A stretch of DNA of 48,842 nt from Xenococcus sp. PCC 7305 (GTDB taxonomy: Bacteria; Cyanobacteriota; Cyanobacteriia; Cyanobacteriales; Xenococcaceae): NCBI RefSeq assembly GCF_000332055.1, contig NZ_ALVZ01000195.1, forward strand, positions 1 through 48,842, read 5' to 3'. Position numbers and translations under genes: made by a program. The notes beneath the pieces were generated by a model, which did not search any database, was not told the DNA's origin, and worked only from the letters and a program-made list of their open reading frames with translations. This document shows, one piece after another, positions 1 to 8,272 of the stretch (position 1 is its first letter; every line of letters begins with the position of its first letter).

Positions 1-195
1 AAGAGAGCTTTAATTGAAACAGTCAATGACCAACTCAAAAATATTTCTCAAATAGAGCATTCAAGACACAGGAGTATCTGGAATTTTCTGGTGAATCTTC
101 TGGCTGGATTAGTAGCTTACTCTTATTTCCCGCAGAAACCTTCTCTTGATCTAGAGCCCAAAGCTTTATCGGCTCTCCCTCCTACTGTTTTTTAA
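1..195 (+). CDS. IS982-family transposase, C-terminal fragment (5' end outside window)
   Basis: Frame 1 is open from the first base to TAA at 193-195. The peptide contains [20 protein letters not shown] and then [15 protein letters not shown], the conserved C-terminal part of IS982-type DDE transposases; the glutamate of IETVN is probably the catalytic E. This domain cuts and joins the element's ends. Only the C-terminus is visible, so whether the element is intact is unknown. The neighbouring NB-ARC gene lies tail-to-tail with it and looks shortened on this side. Confidence 0.75.
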   Translation, partial: KRALIETVNDQLKNISQIEHSRHRSIWNFLVNLLAGLVAYSYFPQKPSLDLEPKALSALPPTVF

Positions 196-210
196 CCCTG
201 ATTCAGCAGC
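1..210 (+). mobile_element. Right end of an IS982-type insertion sequence
   Basis: The window opens inside an insertion sequence. It holds the last 64 codons of a transposase (1-195), followed by CCCTGATTCAGCAGC at 196-210, which I take as the right terminal inverted repeat. Its reverse complement, GCTGCTGAATCAGGG, resembles the GCTGAATC-type ends I recall for cyanobacterial IS982 elements. The left end is outside the window, so no target duplication can be checked. Confidence 0.6.
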
Positions 211-278
211 TAGAAGATAGAGCCTAATCCATTTTAAATCTCATGACGCACAAAGCGCCAAGCTTTGCTGAGCGCAAT

Positions 279-1655
279 TTATTTTTTAGCGATCGCGTAT
301 GGTCTTGGTTTCATCTTGTCGAACTCAGGTTCATTTACCCAAAAGAGGTCATCATCTCCTACATATTGAACTAAATCAGTTGCTAGATTGCTTAAATGAG
401 GGATTGCTAAAGCTACTCTTGTGATATCTTCTTGAGTTGGAATTGATGGAATAGATTGCGAGATAGCAATCAATGGTTGAATGAATTTTTGCTTGAGTAA
501 TTCGGAATTTTCTAGGGTTGCGAGTTTTGCTTGAAAATATTGAGCGATCAAGGAATGGAGTTGATATTGCTGATTAGAATTTATTTTGAGGAGATTAAAT
601 CTGAGTAAATAAAGATCTCTTAATTCTTCAGCTTCTTCGCCGTTTTCTCCTTCTAATAGACCGTCTTTGACCCATGACCAAATGAAAGGATCTGAATTGA
701 ATAAACCTAAATAACATCCTAATTCTTGAGCCGTTGAGGGAATTTCATTCCAGGATAAATCGAAAGCTGCGGCTACTCCTAGCTGGCCCACCATGTCCGA
801 ATCTTGACGATGTATTAATGACCTAGCATCAAGCTTTCTCTCCTCCAATTTCTGGATAACTTTTCCAATAGTAAATGTCGGATGCAAATCTAAATATCTA
901 CCAACCAGTTCTAACCCCAATGGCAGATACCCCAACCATTTACATAGTCTTTCAAGACTTTCTTTCTCCTGTTCAAAATCAATTTGAGAATCCTCAGCTA
1001 GGGAAATAATTAAAGCAAATGCGGCTTTAGGAGATAATATATCTAAATCTAAATGCTCAATATTTTTTCCTGGCTTCTGTCGACTAGTACTTAATATCTT
1101 GATATTAGATTTAACAGATCGCAGATACGCTTGAATATTCTTGCGATAATATTCACCATAATTAGGAACATCATCCAAGATAACTAAGGAATTTTTCTCA
1201 CTCCAATGATTCCAACAATATTGAACTTGTCCTACCAAATCAAGATCATCGCGAACGTGGAGATTAAGTGATGATTTGGCAAACTGAACAATCTGGGTGC
1301 CAATATCTTCTCTAGCTCTTAACCAGCAAATACTTCCTGGATATTGGTCTTGATATTTGAGGGCATATTGAATCGCTAGCTCAGTTTTACCAATGCCACC
1401 CATCCCTGAAATAGCAGATATTGCAACAGATTTTGACTTTTGCAATAGTTGATGGAGATTGTTTAAATCCGCATCGCGACCCACGAAATAATTGCTTTTG
1501 AATCGGGGCAAATTATTGGGAATGCCCGTAATCTCATCCGGAATGCGATCGCCCTTGTGATAATGGTTAGTGCTGTTATCAACATAATCACGAAATTTCT
1601 CATTGTAATTACCCCGATTGAGGTCTATTGCTCTGGGGTTATCATCGCTGGTCAT
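279..1655 (-). CDS. NB-ARC domain STAND NTPase, apparently C-terminally truncated
   Basis: STAND-class signalling NTPase. Motifs in order: Walker A GMGGIGKT (about residues 85-92), Walker B LVILDDVPN (about 158), sensor STSRQ (about 191), GLPL-like GYLPLGLEL (about 242) and a winged-helix region up to about 390. The homologues I know continue into TPR repeats that act as a sensor. Here the protein ends abruptly at about 458 residues after DDDLFWVN, with an unrelated tail PRPYAIAKK. I chose the ATG at 1655 because MTSDDNPRAIDLNRGNYNE matches family N-termini; an upstream in-frame ATG at 1688 would add 11 residues from a repeat-like palindrome. The IS982 end lies about 70 bp beyond the stop, so IS-linked truncation is likely. 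Function in defence or signalling is inference. Confidence 0.75.
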   Translation of the reverse strand: MTSDDNPRAIDLNRGNYNEKFRDYVDNSTNHYHKGDRIPDEITGIPNNLPRFKSNYFVGRDADLNNLHQLLQKSKSVAISAISGMGGIGKTELAIQYALKYQDQYPGSICWLRAREDIGTQIVQFAKSSLNLHVRDDLDLVGQVQYCWNHWSEKNSLVILDDVPNYGEYYRKNIQAYLRSVKSNIKILSTSRQKPGKNIEHLDLDILSPKAAFALIISLAEDSQIDFEQEKESLERLCKWLGYLPLGLELVGRYLDLHPTFTIGKVIQKLEERKLDARSLIHRQDSDMVGQLGVAAAFDLSWNEIPSTAQELGCYLGLFNSDPFIWSWVKDGLLEGENGEEAEELRDLYLLRFNLLKINSNQQYQLHSLIAQYFQAKLATLENSELLKQKFIQPLIAISQSIPSIPTQEDITRVALAIPHLSNLATDLVQYVGDDDLFWVNEPEFDKMKPRPYAIAKK

Positions 1656-1663
1656 GGCAAAAG

Positions 1664-1683
1664 GCGATCTCTTCGAGATCCGC
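1664..1683. repeat. Palindromic element GATCTC-TTC-GAGATC
   Basis: The sequence GCGATCTCTTCGAGATCCGC has 6-bp arms (GATCTC/GAGATC) around TTC, just upstream of the preferred NB-ARC start. It looks like a small dispersed hairpin repeat. It could also fold in the leader of that mRNA. Only one copy is seen in this window. Confidence 0.4.
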
Positions 1684-1765
1684 TCCACGGGGCGCTAAAA
1701 TACTTTTCATTCAACCTTTATTCTAAACGAATCCATAGTAATTTCGTCTACAAAATTACGAAGTT

Positions 1766-1863
1766 ACGTCAGTTCGACGAATTTTCTTTTTGATCAAACT
1801 TCCCAGGTTGAACAACGAAGTAATAGGCTTTTCCCTAAATCCCCAAATCCCCAAATCCCCAAA
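1766..1863 (+). repeat. Dispersed ~100-bp repeat, copy A
   Basis: Begins ACGTCAGTTCGACGAATTTT and continues ungapped through AACAACGAAGTAATAGGCTT into tandem CCCCAAAT octamers. The same sequence with roughly 10 substitutions and no indels occurs at 18136-18246 in the same orientation. It has no convincing reading frame, so I read it as a non-coding dispersed element ending in a simple repeat. Confidence 0.75.
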
Positions 1864-1903
1864 CAAAACAAGCTCATCATCTACTTCTTCGAGTTAACTT
1901 TAA

Positions 1904-2425
1904 TCAATAGGTTTTACTCATCAACAGTTTTAAATAATCCCTAGCTGTACACCGAGAAATTAATTGGTTCTTGCTGGAAACTCGACATCCCCAACAATTT
2001 TCAGGAGCTGACCAGAGCTCTAAATGGGACTTTGCCGGATCAGCATAAAAACCCTCATCTCCTGCCCCCAAGATTGCCGAACTCCAATGGGTAAAATGGT
2101 CATGACTCAGGCGATAAATAGGAAACATCGGGAATAAAGGAACACCCCAACCATCGATCGCAATAAAAGCCGTGATCTTAAAGCCGCTCAACTGCAAGGC
2201 GATCGCAGCGCCTATGCCCCCAACAACTCCCGCACTAAAAGTAACGAACAGCAACTCCTGAGAAACTAGTTTTTGTTTCTGTATCCAGTCATAAATATGC
2301 CATGAATCATAGGCTGGGTAATGATTTGCCGGAAAAACTAAGGAATTATCTTCTAGAGATAAACTAGCAATAAAACTATCCGTTAACTTAGGTTCATGAA
2401 TTCCTGGGCAAATTATTACGTTCAT
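1904..2425 (-). CDS. Conserved-looking hypothetical protein, possible alpha/beta-hydrolase fold
   Basis: A 173-residue protein that I do not recognise by name. It starts MNVIICPGIHEP, and near residues 60-75 has FVTFSAGVVGG, which resembles the nucleophile elbow of alpha/beta hydrolases (Ser flanked by small residues). The second half is rich in W, H and C (HYPAYDSWHIYDW, ENCWGCRVS). There is no signal peptide or membrane segment. The start ATG at 2425 follows an AT-rich spacer without a clear Shine-Dalgarno. It is divergent from the ferrochelatase-like gene at 2550, with 124 bp between them for both promoters. The hydrolase assignment is inference; the frame itself is convincing. Confidence 0.65.
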   Translation of the reverse strand: MNVIICPGIHEPKLTDSFIASLSLEDNSLVFPANHYPAYDSWHIYDWIQKQKLVSQELLFVTFSAGVVGGIGAAIALQLSGFKITAFIAIDGWGVPLFPMFPIYRLSHDHFTHWSSAILGAGDEGFYADPAKSHLELWSAPENCWGCRVSSKNQLISRCTARDYLKLLMSKTY

Positions 2426-2549
2426 TAAACAAAAGTAAACCGATGATTACGAAATAAAAAGTATCAACAAAGGATCTGGGACGACCCGTAGGTAATAAGG
2501 AGAATGATTAATGACTAGTAACCAAAATACTACATAAGGAAGCGCGATC

Positions 2550-3680
2550 GTGGTAACAATTTCGGAACATAAGCATCCCCCAACTGTTGATAGTAATGAT
2601 CAGGATAGAGTAGCTGTCTTGTTAATGGGGTATGGCGAAGTAGAAAGCTATGAAGATTTTGCTAACTATAACGAACAAGCCCTCAATCTTTTAACTGCTA
2701 AATTTGCTCCTGTACCAACTTGGATTTATCCTCCTTTGGCTAAATTACTAGCGATGTTCGATCTTCATGAATGGGGACATCAGCATGGTAATTTTATCTC
2801 TCCTCACAATCAAATTTTTGAGCAACAAAGAGCAGGAATTGAAAACAAGTTACAAGAAACTTGGGGTGAAAAAGTCAAAGTTTTTAAAGCCTTTAACTTT
2901 TGTGCACCTTTTTTGCCAGAGCAAGTATTAGCCCAAATCAAAGAAGAAGGATTTACTAAATTATTAATCTACCCTTTACTCGTTGTCGATTCCATTTTCA
3001 CTAGTGGCATTGCGGTAGAGCAGGTCAATAAAGCATTAACCAAACTAGCCGATTCTGGTTCTCACTGGATAGAAAACACCCGTTATATTCCCTCATTTTA
3101 TAATAAGACCGACTATATCAAGCTTCTGGCAAAAATGGTAGAAGATAAAATTACCAGTGAATTGTCTCAAGCTTATTTGCCATCCCAGGTCGGGATTATC
3201 TTAATGAATCATGGCTGTCCCCATAAAGCCAAAGGATTCACTTCCGGCATTGATGAAAGCCAAGCTCTTTATGAATTAGTTAGAGAAGAACTGATTGCCA
3301 AATACCCCTTAATTTCTGTGGGTTGGCTCAACCATGATACTCCTTTAATTGAATGGACACAGCCTAATGTGGAGTTAGCAGCAAATAACCTAATTGAGTT
3401 GGGTGCAACGGCAATCCTCATGATGCCTATTGGTTTTGCAACGGAAAATCATGAAACTCTTCTGGATGTAGACCATATCATTCACCATCTACAACATCGT
3501 CATTCTGAGGTTCATTTTGACAAAATGCCTTGTGTTAATGACAATGCTGAGTTCTTGAATATGGCAGCAGATTGGGCAACCGAACAAATCGAAGATTTAC
3601 TGGCAGAAACAGGGGTAAATGTTAACCCTCAATTAGCATCAGCTAATCATGGTCATTCCCATCATCACCATCATCATTAA
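2550..3680 (+). CDS. Ferrochelatase-like class II chelatase family protein with His-rich tail
   Basis: 376 residues. The N-terminus RVAVLLMGYGEVESYEDF matches the start of the ferrochelatase fold. Two catalytic positions of HemH are recognisable: the His in ILMNHGCP (HemH FSAHSLP) and the Glu in PIGFATENHETLLDVD (HemH PxGFxxDHxETLxxxD). The sequence otherwise differs clearly from canonical HemH, so it is a paralogous subfamily whose metal and tetrapyrrole are unknown. The last residues are HGHSHHHHHH, a probable metal-binding or storage tail. The start is GTG at 2550, with AAGGA at 2536-2540 as ribosome-binding site. It converges on hemF across a palindrome, which ties it to tetrapyrrole synthesis. 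I am sure of the superfamily, not of the substrate. Confidence 0.8.
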   Translation: MVTISEHKHPPTVDSNDQDRVAVLLMGYGEVESYEDFANYNEQALNLLTAKFAPVPTWIYPPLAKLLAMFDLHEWGHQHGNFISPHNQIFEQQRAGIENKLQETWGEKVKVFKAFNFCAPFLPEQVLAQIKEEGFTKLLIYPLLVVDSIFTSGIAVEQVNKALTKLADSGSHWIENTRYIPSFYNKTDYIKLLAKMVEDKITSELSQAYLPSQVGIILMNHGCPHKAKGFTSGIDESQALYELVREELIAKYPLISVGWLNHDTPLIEWTQPNVELAANNLIELGATAILMMPIGFATENHETLLDVDHIIHHLQHRHSEVHFDKMPCVNDNAEFLNMAADWATEQIEDLLAETGVNVNPQLASANHGHSHHHHHH

Positions 3681-3697
3681 CCAAGTGGGCGACGCGA

Positions 3698-3727
3698 TGT
3701 AGGGGCGATTCGCGAATCGCCCCTACA
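3698..3727. terminator. Perfect 30-bp palindrome between convergent genes
   Basis: TGTAGGGGCGATTCG followed by CGAATCGCCCCTACA is a perfect inverted repeat without loop. It lies between the ends of the ferrochelatase-like gene and hemF, so it could stop transcription from both sides, although no long T-run follows. A related 30-bp imperfect palindrome lies at 22439-22468, so this is also a repeat family. Confidence 0.65.
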
Positions 3728-3772
3728 GATGTATAAATCATTTATTTTTGGGCATAAGGATAAGGACATCCT

Positions 3773-4804
3773 TTATCCTTCATACTTGTCCCAATCTTGG
3801 GGTTTAAGGAATATTTCGTATAATTCTGCTTCTGGAGTTCCTGGTTCTGGTGTGTAACCATATTCCCAGCGCACCAAAGGAGGCAAAGACATGAGAATCG
3901 ATTCAGTCCGTCCCTTAGTTTGTAAGCCGAAAATTGTTCCGCGATCGTAAACAAGATTGAACTCTACATAACGTCCCCGACGGTATAGCTGAAAGTTTCT
4001 CTCGCGATCGCCATATTCAGTATCTTGACGTCGTTCTGCGATCGGCACATAGGCTGGTAAAAAAGAATTGCCACAACTTTGCACAAAAGCAAATAGCTGT
4101 TCCCAACTGCGATTTACCTGACCGACTTGATTACTATAAACATCGGCAGGACTATTAGTTTCCGAACCACAATAGAGTTTGCTATTACCATCTTGATAAT
4201 CAAAAAAGATACCGCCAATGCCCCGTGCCTCTTGACGATGTTTTAAATAAAAATATTGATCGCACCAACGTTTAAAAGCGGGATAATATTCTGGATGATG
4301 CTCGTCACAAGCTTGTTTGATAGTTTTGTGAAAATGAATCGCATCTTCAGCAAAAGGATAATAGGGAGTAAGATCGACACCACCGCCAAACCACCAAACA
4401 GGGCCGGCTTCAAAATAGCGATAGTTAAGATGCACTGTGGGAACATAGGGATTACGAGGATGCAATACCATCGATGTTCCCGCAGCGTAAAAACCATGTC
4501 CTGCGGCTTCAGGGCGCTGTACTAAGATTGCTGGCGGCAGACTATCGCCCCAAACTTCAGAAAAGTTGACTCCTCCCTGCTCAAACACTCTACCATCTCG
4601 AATCACACGAGTGCGTCCACCACCACCTTCTGCTCTTTGCCAATTGTCCTCGACAAATTTAGCCTGACCATCAAGTTGTTCTAAACCCTGACAAATATTA
4701 TCTTGGAGCTGTTGGACAAATTGCTTGACTCGCTCTCTTGAATCTTTAGGAGGAAGAGATGCTTGATTGGCATTTTGAGGCGTGATTAAGGTTTGACTGC
4801 TCAT
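3773..4804 (-). CDS. hemF: Oxygen-dependent coproporphyrinogen III oxidase
   Basis: HemF converts coproporphyrinogen III to protoporphyrinogen IX by two oxidative decarboxylations using O2, in the cytoplasmic branch leading to heme and chlorophyll. The 343-residue length is normal. Diagnostic stretches are [20 protein letters not shown] (about 58-77), [20 protein letters not shown] (about 125-145), [12 protein letters not shown] (about 196) and [14 protein letters not shown] near the C-terminus. The start ATG at 4804 fits family N-termini; no strong Shine-Dalgarno is visible. It is divergent from the glutamine-synthetase-like gene (235-bp gap) and convergent with the ferrochelatase-like gene. 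Confidence 0.97.
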   Translation of the reverse strand: MSSQTLITPQNANQASLPPKDSRERVKQFVQQLQDNICQGLEQLDGQAKFVEDNWQRAEGGGGRTRVIRDGRVFEQGGVNFSEVWGDSLPPAILVQRPEAAGHGFYAAGTSMVLHPRNPYVPTVHLNYRYFEAGPVWWFGGGVDLTPYYPFAEDAIHFHKTIKQACDEHHPEYYPAFKRWCDQYFYLKHRQEARGIGGIFFDYQDGNSKLYCGSETNSPADVYSNQVGQVNRSWEQLFAFVQSCGNSFLPAYVPIAERRQDTEYGDRERNFQLYRRGRYVEFNLVYDRGTIFGLQTKGRTESILMSLPPLVRWEYGYTPEPGTPEAELYEIFLKPQDWDKYEG

Positions 4805-5039
4805 TGGGTTGTTGTAATCTAAGTCTACGATATATAACTATATAGCAATATAATTTTGTTTCTATTTGGCTTTGTAAAACTTAACTCTTGACCAAATAAA
4901 CAATATTTAAAGTGGGCAATTAAAATGCTGAGCTGCCATGGGATATAATCCTCCGCCTTGTTCTTGACCATGCATAATTTAATTTTATGCGTTCTAATTT
5001 TGCTGTATAAATAAAGTTATTTAACCTTGACGTCCTGGC

Positions 5040-6386
5040 ATGGCTAAAAATATTAAGTTTAAGAAGGTCAAAAAAAATCTCGATCAAGCTGGCATCAAAT
5101 TTGTTCGCATCTTATGGTGTGACAATGCCAATATTATTCGAGGTAAAGCGGTGCATCTAGATTTGCTGTCCGAATACTTTAATTCTGGAGTAGGGATCTC
5201 CACCGGACAGCAGGGAATCCCTGTAATGCAAGATGTCGTGATACCCGAAACTGGTTTGAGTCCCGTGGGAGAAGTTCGTTTAGTCCCCGATTGGTCAACT
5301 CTCAAGCTTTTGTCCCATGCTCCTGGTCATGCTAGCGTTATGGGTAATATGGTACTGGCAGGAGAACCCTGGGCAATGTGCCCTCGCAACTTCTTGACGA
5401 GAAGTATTGCTGCGGCTAAAGATCGAGGATTATCAGTCAAGGCAGCATTTGAGAATGAATTTTACTTACTGCGCCCGACAACTAAAGGATTGGAACCGGC
5501 TGATGAAACAGTTTTTGCTTCTAGTTATGCAATGGATCTGCATCGGGAAGTCATTAATGAAATTGCCGACTCGCTCATTGCCCAAGGAATACCTGTAGAA
5601 CAGTATTATCCCGAATCAGGCCCCGGGCAACAGGAAATTTCCATGCGCTATACCGATGCTTTAGCTGCGGCTGATAGACAGATTGCCTTCAGAGAAACTG
5701 TCAAGGTAATCGCTTATAAACACGATTTGGCAGCCTCTTTTTTGCCCAAAATCTTCCCCAATGCTGCTGGCAGCGGCTGCCACATTCACCTCAGTCTCTG
5801 GCAAAATGGGCAGAACTTATTGCCTGACGAACAAGGGATCTGCGGACTTTCCCCAACAGCAAGAAAATTTATTGCGGGAATTTTGCATCATCTGCCATCA
5901 TTAATGGCATTGACTACTCCCAGTGTTAACTCTTACCGTCGCTTGCTGCCCCATTGTTGGAGTGGTGCTTATCGCTGTTGGGGATTAGATAATCGAGAAG
6001 CTGCCCTGCGAATACCCAGCAATCCCATTGGCTGTCCCACCCATTTGGAGTTAAAAACCGTAGATGCCTCGGCCAATCCCTATCTAGCATTAGGAGCTGT
6101 GATCGCTTCTGGCTTGGATGGAATTAACAGAAATCTCGAAGCACCGCATCCCGTAAATATAGACCCAGGAAATTTAAGCGACGAAGAACTTGCCACTCAG
6201 GGAATCGATCGCTTACCGAGTAGTTTGGGGTCAGCGATTGCTTGTCTTCAAAAAAATGATATTCTTTTGCAGGCTTTAAATTCGGAATTGTCTCAAGCGT
6301 TCCTGGCAGTACGTGAGGCGGAGTGGGCAACAATGAAAGATTGGGAATTAGAACAAGAAGTAAAAACTTTATGGGCGCGATACTGA
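5040..6386 (+). CDS. Glutamine synthetase family ligase (GlnA-like)
   Basis: 448 residues with the full GS active-site motif set: FENEFYLL (about 138), SGPGQQEIS (about 197), GSGCHIHLSLW (about 243), NSYRRL (about 300), NREAALRIP (about 320) and DASANPYLALGA (about 346). The N-terminal beta-grasp domain contains FVRILWCDNANIIRGKA. It is close to the length of type I GS but lacks an obvious adenylylation-loop Tyr motif. It groups by appearance with GS-like enzymes that ligate glutamate to amines, such as gamma-glutamylpolyamine synthetases, so the acceptor may not be ammonia. It stands alone, with a hairpin at its 3' end. Confidence 0.85.
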   Translation: MAKNIKFKKVKKNLDQAGIKFVRILWCDNANIIRGKAVHLDLLSEYFNSGVGISTGQQGIPVMQDVVIPETGLSPVGEVRLVPDWSTLKLLSHAPGHASVMGNMVLAGEPWAMCPRNFLTRSIAAAKDRGLSVKAAFENEFYLLRPTTKGLEPADETVFASSYAMDLHREVINEIADSLIAQGIPVEQYYPESGPGQQEISMRYTDALAAADRQIAFRETVKVIAYKHDLAASFLPKIFPNAAGSGCHIHLSLWQNGQNLLPDEQGICGLSPTARKFIAGILHHLPSLMALTTPSVNSYRRLLPHCWSGAYRCWGLDNREAALRIPSNPIGCPTHLELKTVDASANPYLALGAVIASGLDGINRNLEAPHPVNIDPGNLSDEELATQGIDRLPSSLGSAIACLQKNDILLQALNSELSQAFLAVREAEWATMKDWELEQEVKTLWARY

Positions 6387-6408
6387 TAAACCGAGACTAT
6401 TCGGTTTA
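6387..6408. terminator. Hairpin after GS-like gene
   Basis: TAAACCGA and TCGGTTTA form a perfect 8-bp stem around GACTAT, beginning right after the TGA stop. It sits between two convergent genes. The downstream T-tract is weak (ACTTTGG), so termination efficiency is uncertain. Confidence 0.5.
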
Positions 6409-6428
6409 CTTTGGTCAAAGCGCAAAAG

Positions 6429-7001
6429 TTACGAAATAATCCAATTCCCATTTCCCTGGTTGTGAATAGAGATATCAAGACCAGCGGGGAGCTTGGCAAT
6501 AACATTGCTAGAAGTTATTTCCCCACCGACAGTATCTGTCAAAATAATGTCGCCAGTACCAAAATCATAATGGACACTGTCCACGCCATCTACTCTCATA
6601 TCTTCTAGACGCAATACATCTTTATGATCGTTGAAATCGAAAATTAAATCAAAAACAACTTGGCCTTGATCGTCAAATTGCAAGTCACTATCAGGACCAT
6701 AAGCACCGGCATTTTCATCTCCTTTAATAATAAAAGTATCTAGCCCAAAACCACCTACCAAAAAGTCAGCACCGACACCTCCCCTTAAATGGTCATCACC
6801 GCTCAAGCCAATGATAGTGTCGTTTCCTGTAAAGCCATCAATGCGATCTCTAAATGGGGTGCCAATAATAAAATCATCCTCTGGCGTCCCCTCAATGAAT
6901 GTTGTGTTCGTATTGAAACCTGAGAAAGTAAAAATAGATTCAGTAAATAAGTCTACGTCAAGCACATAGTCAACAAGGTCTGAGAAATTTAAAATACTCA
7001 T
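6429..7001 (-). CDS. Short RTX (hemolysin-type calcium-binding) repeat protein
   Basis: 190 residues. After a 35-residue acidic N-terminus come GTPEDDFIIGTPFRDRIDG and several nonapeptide-like units (GNDTIIGLSG, GDDHLRGGVG, GADFLVGGFG). These are calcium-binding beta-roll repeats. The rest, about residues 88-190, has the LDTFIIKGDE and DLIFDFNDHKDVLRLEDM pattern seen at the C-terminal side of type I secretion substrates. There is no signal peptide, consistent with type I export. The start ATG at 7001 has AGGAGG a few bases upstream. It shares its repeat type with the large proteins at 25976 and 30227 but lacks their FG-GAP part. Its role (surface or matrix protein) is inferred. Confidence 0.8.
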   Translation of the reverse strand: MSILNFSDLVDYVLDVDLFTESIFTFSGFNTNTTFIEGTPEDDFIIGTPFRDRIDGFTGNDTIIGLSGDDHLRGGVGADFLVGGFGLDTFIIKGDENAGAYGPDSDLQFDDQGQVVFDLIFDFNDHKDVLRLEDMRVDGVDSVHYDFGTGDIILTDTVGGEITSSNVIAKLPAGLDISIHNQGNGNWIIS

Positions 7002-7214
7002 AAAACCTCCTGCAATTCTTTTTGGGGTTATAAGTATTCTAATGTTGTCTATGCTATGCGTTTATTAATTTTTATCCCTTAGGCGCTAGAGATTCTTGGA
7101 AATGCAATCTCTTGAAAAAGATTTGCGATCGCGAAATTTTATGCAAACAAGACTAATGATGAAATGCTCAGACAAGATTTTTTAAGAAAGATTACAAAGT
7201 AAAGCTTAGTACAT

Positions 7215-7230
7215 ATGAACATCTATTCAT
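7215..7230. promoter_or_regulatory. SmtB-type operator upstream of smtA
   Basis: ATGAA-CATCTA-TTCAT, part of a longer imperfect palindrome (ACATATGAA and TTCATACGT), lies about 70-85 bp upstream of the metallothionein start. The layout matches operators of the ArsR/SmtB family. A 16-bp site of identical architecture precedes smtB at 7970-7985. Confidence 0.75.
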
Positions 7231-7299
7231 ACGTTATGATTTCAGTGTTCGAGTTTTTATTTGGACATTAACTACTTTTGCTATAGGAGAAGAATGATC

Positions 7300-7473
7300 A
7301 TGACAGCTGCTACTGTTACCCAAATGAAATGTGCTTGTCCTTCTTGTTTATGTATCGTTAATGTAAGCGATGCCATTAGTAAAGAAGGCAAATACTACTG
7401 TTCTGATGCTTGCGCCAAGGGCCACTCAGAAGGGGCTGGATGTTCCCATGCCGGTTGTGGATGTCACGCCTAA
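7300..7473 (+). CDS. smtA: SmtA-type cyanobacterial metallothionein
   Basis: 57-residue Cys/His-rich protein with MKCACPSCLCIV, YYCSDACAKGH and GCSHAGCGCHA, giving nine Cys plus His ligands, as expected for the cyanobacterial zinc/cadmium metallothionein that holds a metal cluster. I chose ATG 7300 because MTAAT resembles SmtA N-termini and AGGAG (7285-7289) lies 10 bp upstream; ATG 7294 is also possible but only 4 bp from it. It is convergent with smtB, unlike the divergent smtA/smtB pair of Synechococcus. An operator-like palindrome upstream indicates metal-induced derepression. Confidence 0.93.
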   Translation: MTAATVTQMKCACPSCLCIVNVSDAISKEGKYYCSDACAKGHSEGAGCSHAGCGCHA

Positions 7474-7551
7474 ACTTAGCTTGACTTCAAGCAACAATGA
7501 ATAAATTCTTCAGACGCTCTTTCAATCCGGCAAGCAAACCAAGAAGAGCGT

Positions 7552-7962
7552 TTAGTCTACCTCGTCCAGATGTTCTGCGACAGACTGGTAAAATTCCAAA
7601 ACGTGATTGTCTTGAAGACGATAGAAAACTTTCCGTCCTCTTCTTTGATAACTAACCAAGCGCATTGCCCTTAAGACACGCAATTGATGAGAAACAGCGG
7701 ACTCGCTCATTTCTAGGGTAATAGCCAAATCACAGACGCATAGTTCCTGTATTGCCAGCACAGAAAGAATACGCAAGCGATTAGGATCTCCTACTCCGCT
7801 GAAGAACTCTGCCATGCGCTGCGCTTTTGACAGGTTAAGAATTTTCCCAGACAATTCCTCCAAATACGTATTTTCTGAAGAATTATGAGGATGACAAGTT
7901 AAATTATTTTTATTTTTTCGAGAGGTGACGAGATCTTTTTGTCGTGGAGTGGAAGAATCCAT
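7552..7962 (-). CDS. smtB: SmtB/ArsR-family metal-sensing repressor
   Basis: 136-residue winged-helix repressor. The core [28 protein letters not shown] and the recognition helix [13 protein letters not shown] are typical of SmtB. The alpha5 zinc-site ligands are all present with the SmtB spacing: Asp and His in [10 protein letters not shown], then His and Glu in AEHLDE (0, +2, +13, +16). The alpha3N-site Cys and Asp (LCVCD) and an N-terminal CHPH are also present. It should bind DNA without metal and release on Zn or a similar ion. The ATG at 7962 lies 7 bp from a palindrome matching the smtA operator, so autoregulation is likely. Confidence 0.93.
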   Translation of the reverse strand: MDSSTPRQKDLVTSRKNKNNLTCHPHNSSENTYLEELSGKILNLSKAQRMAEFFSGVGDPNRLRILSVLAIQELCVCDLAITLEMSESAVSHQLRVLRAMRLVSYQRRGRKVFYRLQDNHVLEFYQSVAEHLDEVD

Positions 7963-8272
7963 TTAATTGATGAAGATACTTTCATATATTCGTCAATTAT
8001 ACCCCCATTAATTACACTTCTTATTAACTATCGGGTCGGGTGGTATTTCTAAGAGTCTGCGACACTAGTTTATTCTGGAATCGCGATCGCATTGTCAAAA
8101 GCAAGAAAGCTGAGAAAGGAACGATCTCATATGTTGATGAAACATCAAGTAATAACTTTGAAATATGATCGCATGTAAAGATTTTTAAATCAAATATTCA
8201 CAGAAGTTGCGATCGCAGACCCATCTATGCAACAATAACATTTGACATTAACTTCGAAAATAAAGTACCGCC
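7963..8272. other. 310-bp intergenic region between smtB and XRE gene
   Basis: This divergent promoter region holds the smtB operator (7970-7985), HIP1-type octamers near 8083 and 8210, and a short perfect inverted repeat TTGATG-AAA-CATCAA at 8134-8148 that could be an operator for the XRE regulator. I see no gene in it. Confidence 0.6.
7970..7985. promoter_or_regulatory. SmtB-type operator upstream of smtB
   Basis: ATGAA-GATACT-TTCAT starts 8 bp upstream of the smtB ATG. Arms and spacing are identical to the 7215-7230 site; only the 6-bp centre differs. Binding here would block smtB's own transcription or translation start region. Confidence 0.75.

Noticed and set aside
4805-4835. NtcA-like GTA...TAC word upstream of hemF
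   Set aside because: The spacing is nine bases (GTA-N9-TAC), which does not fit the NtcA consensus.
4805-5039. Glutamine riboswitch upstream of the GS-like gene
   Set aside because: I could not find the conserved core of the glnA RNA motif in this spacer.
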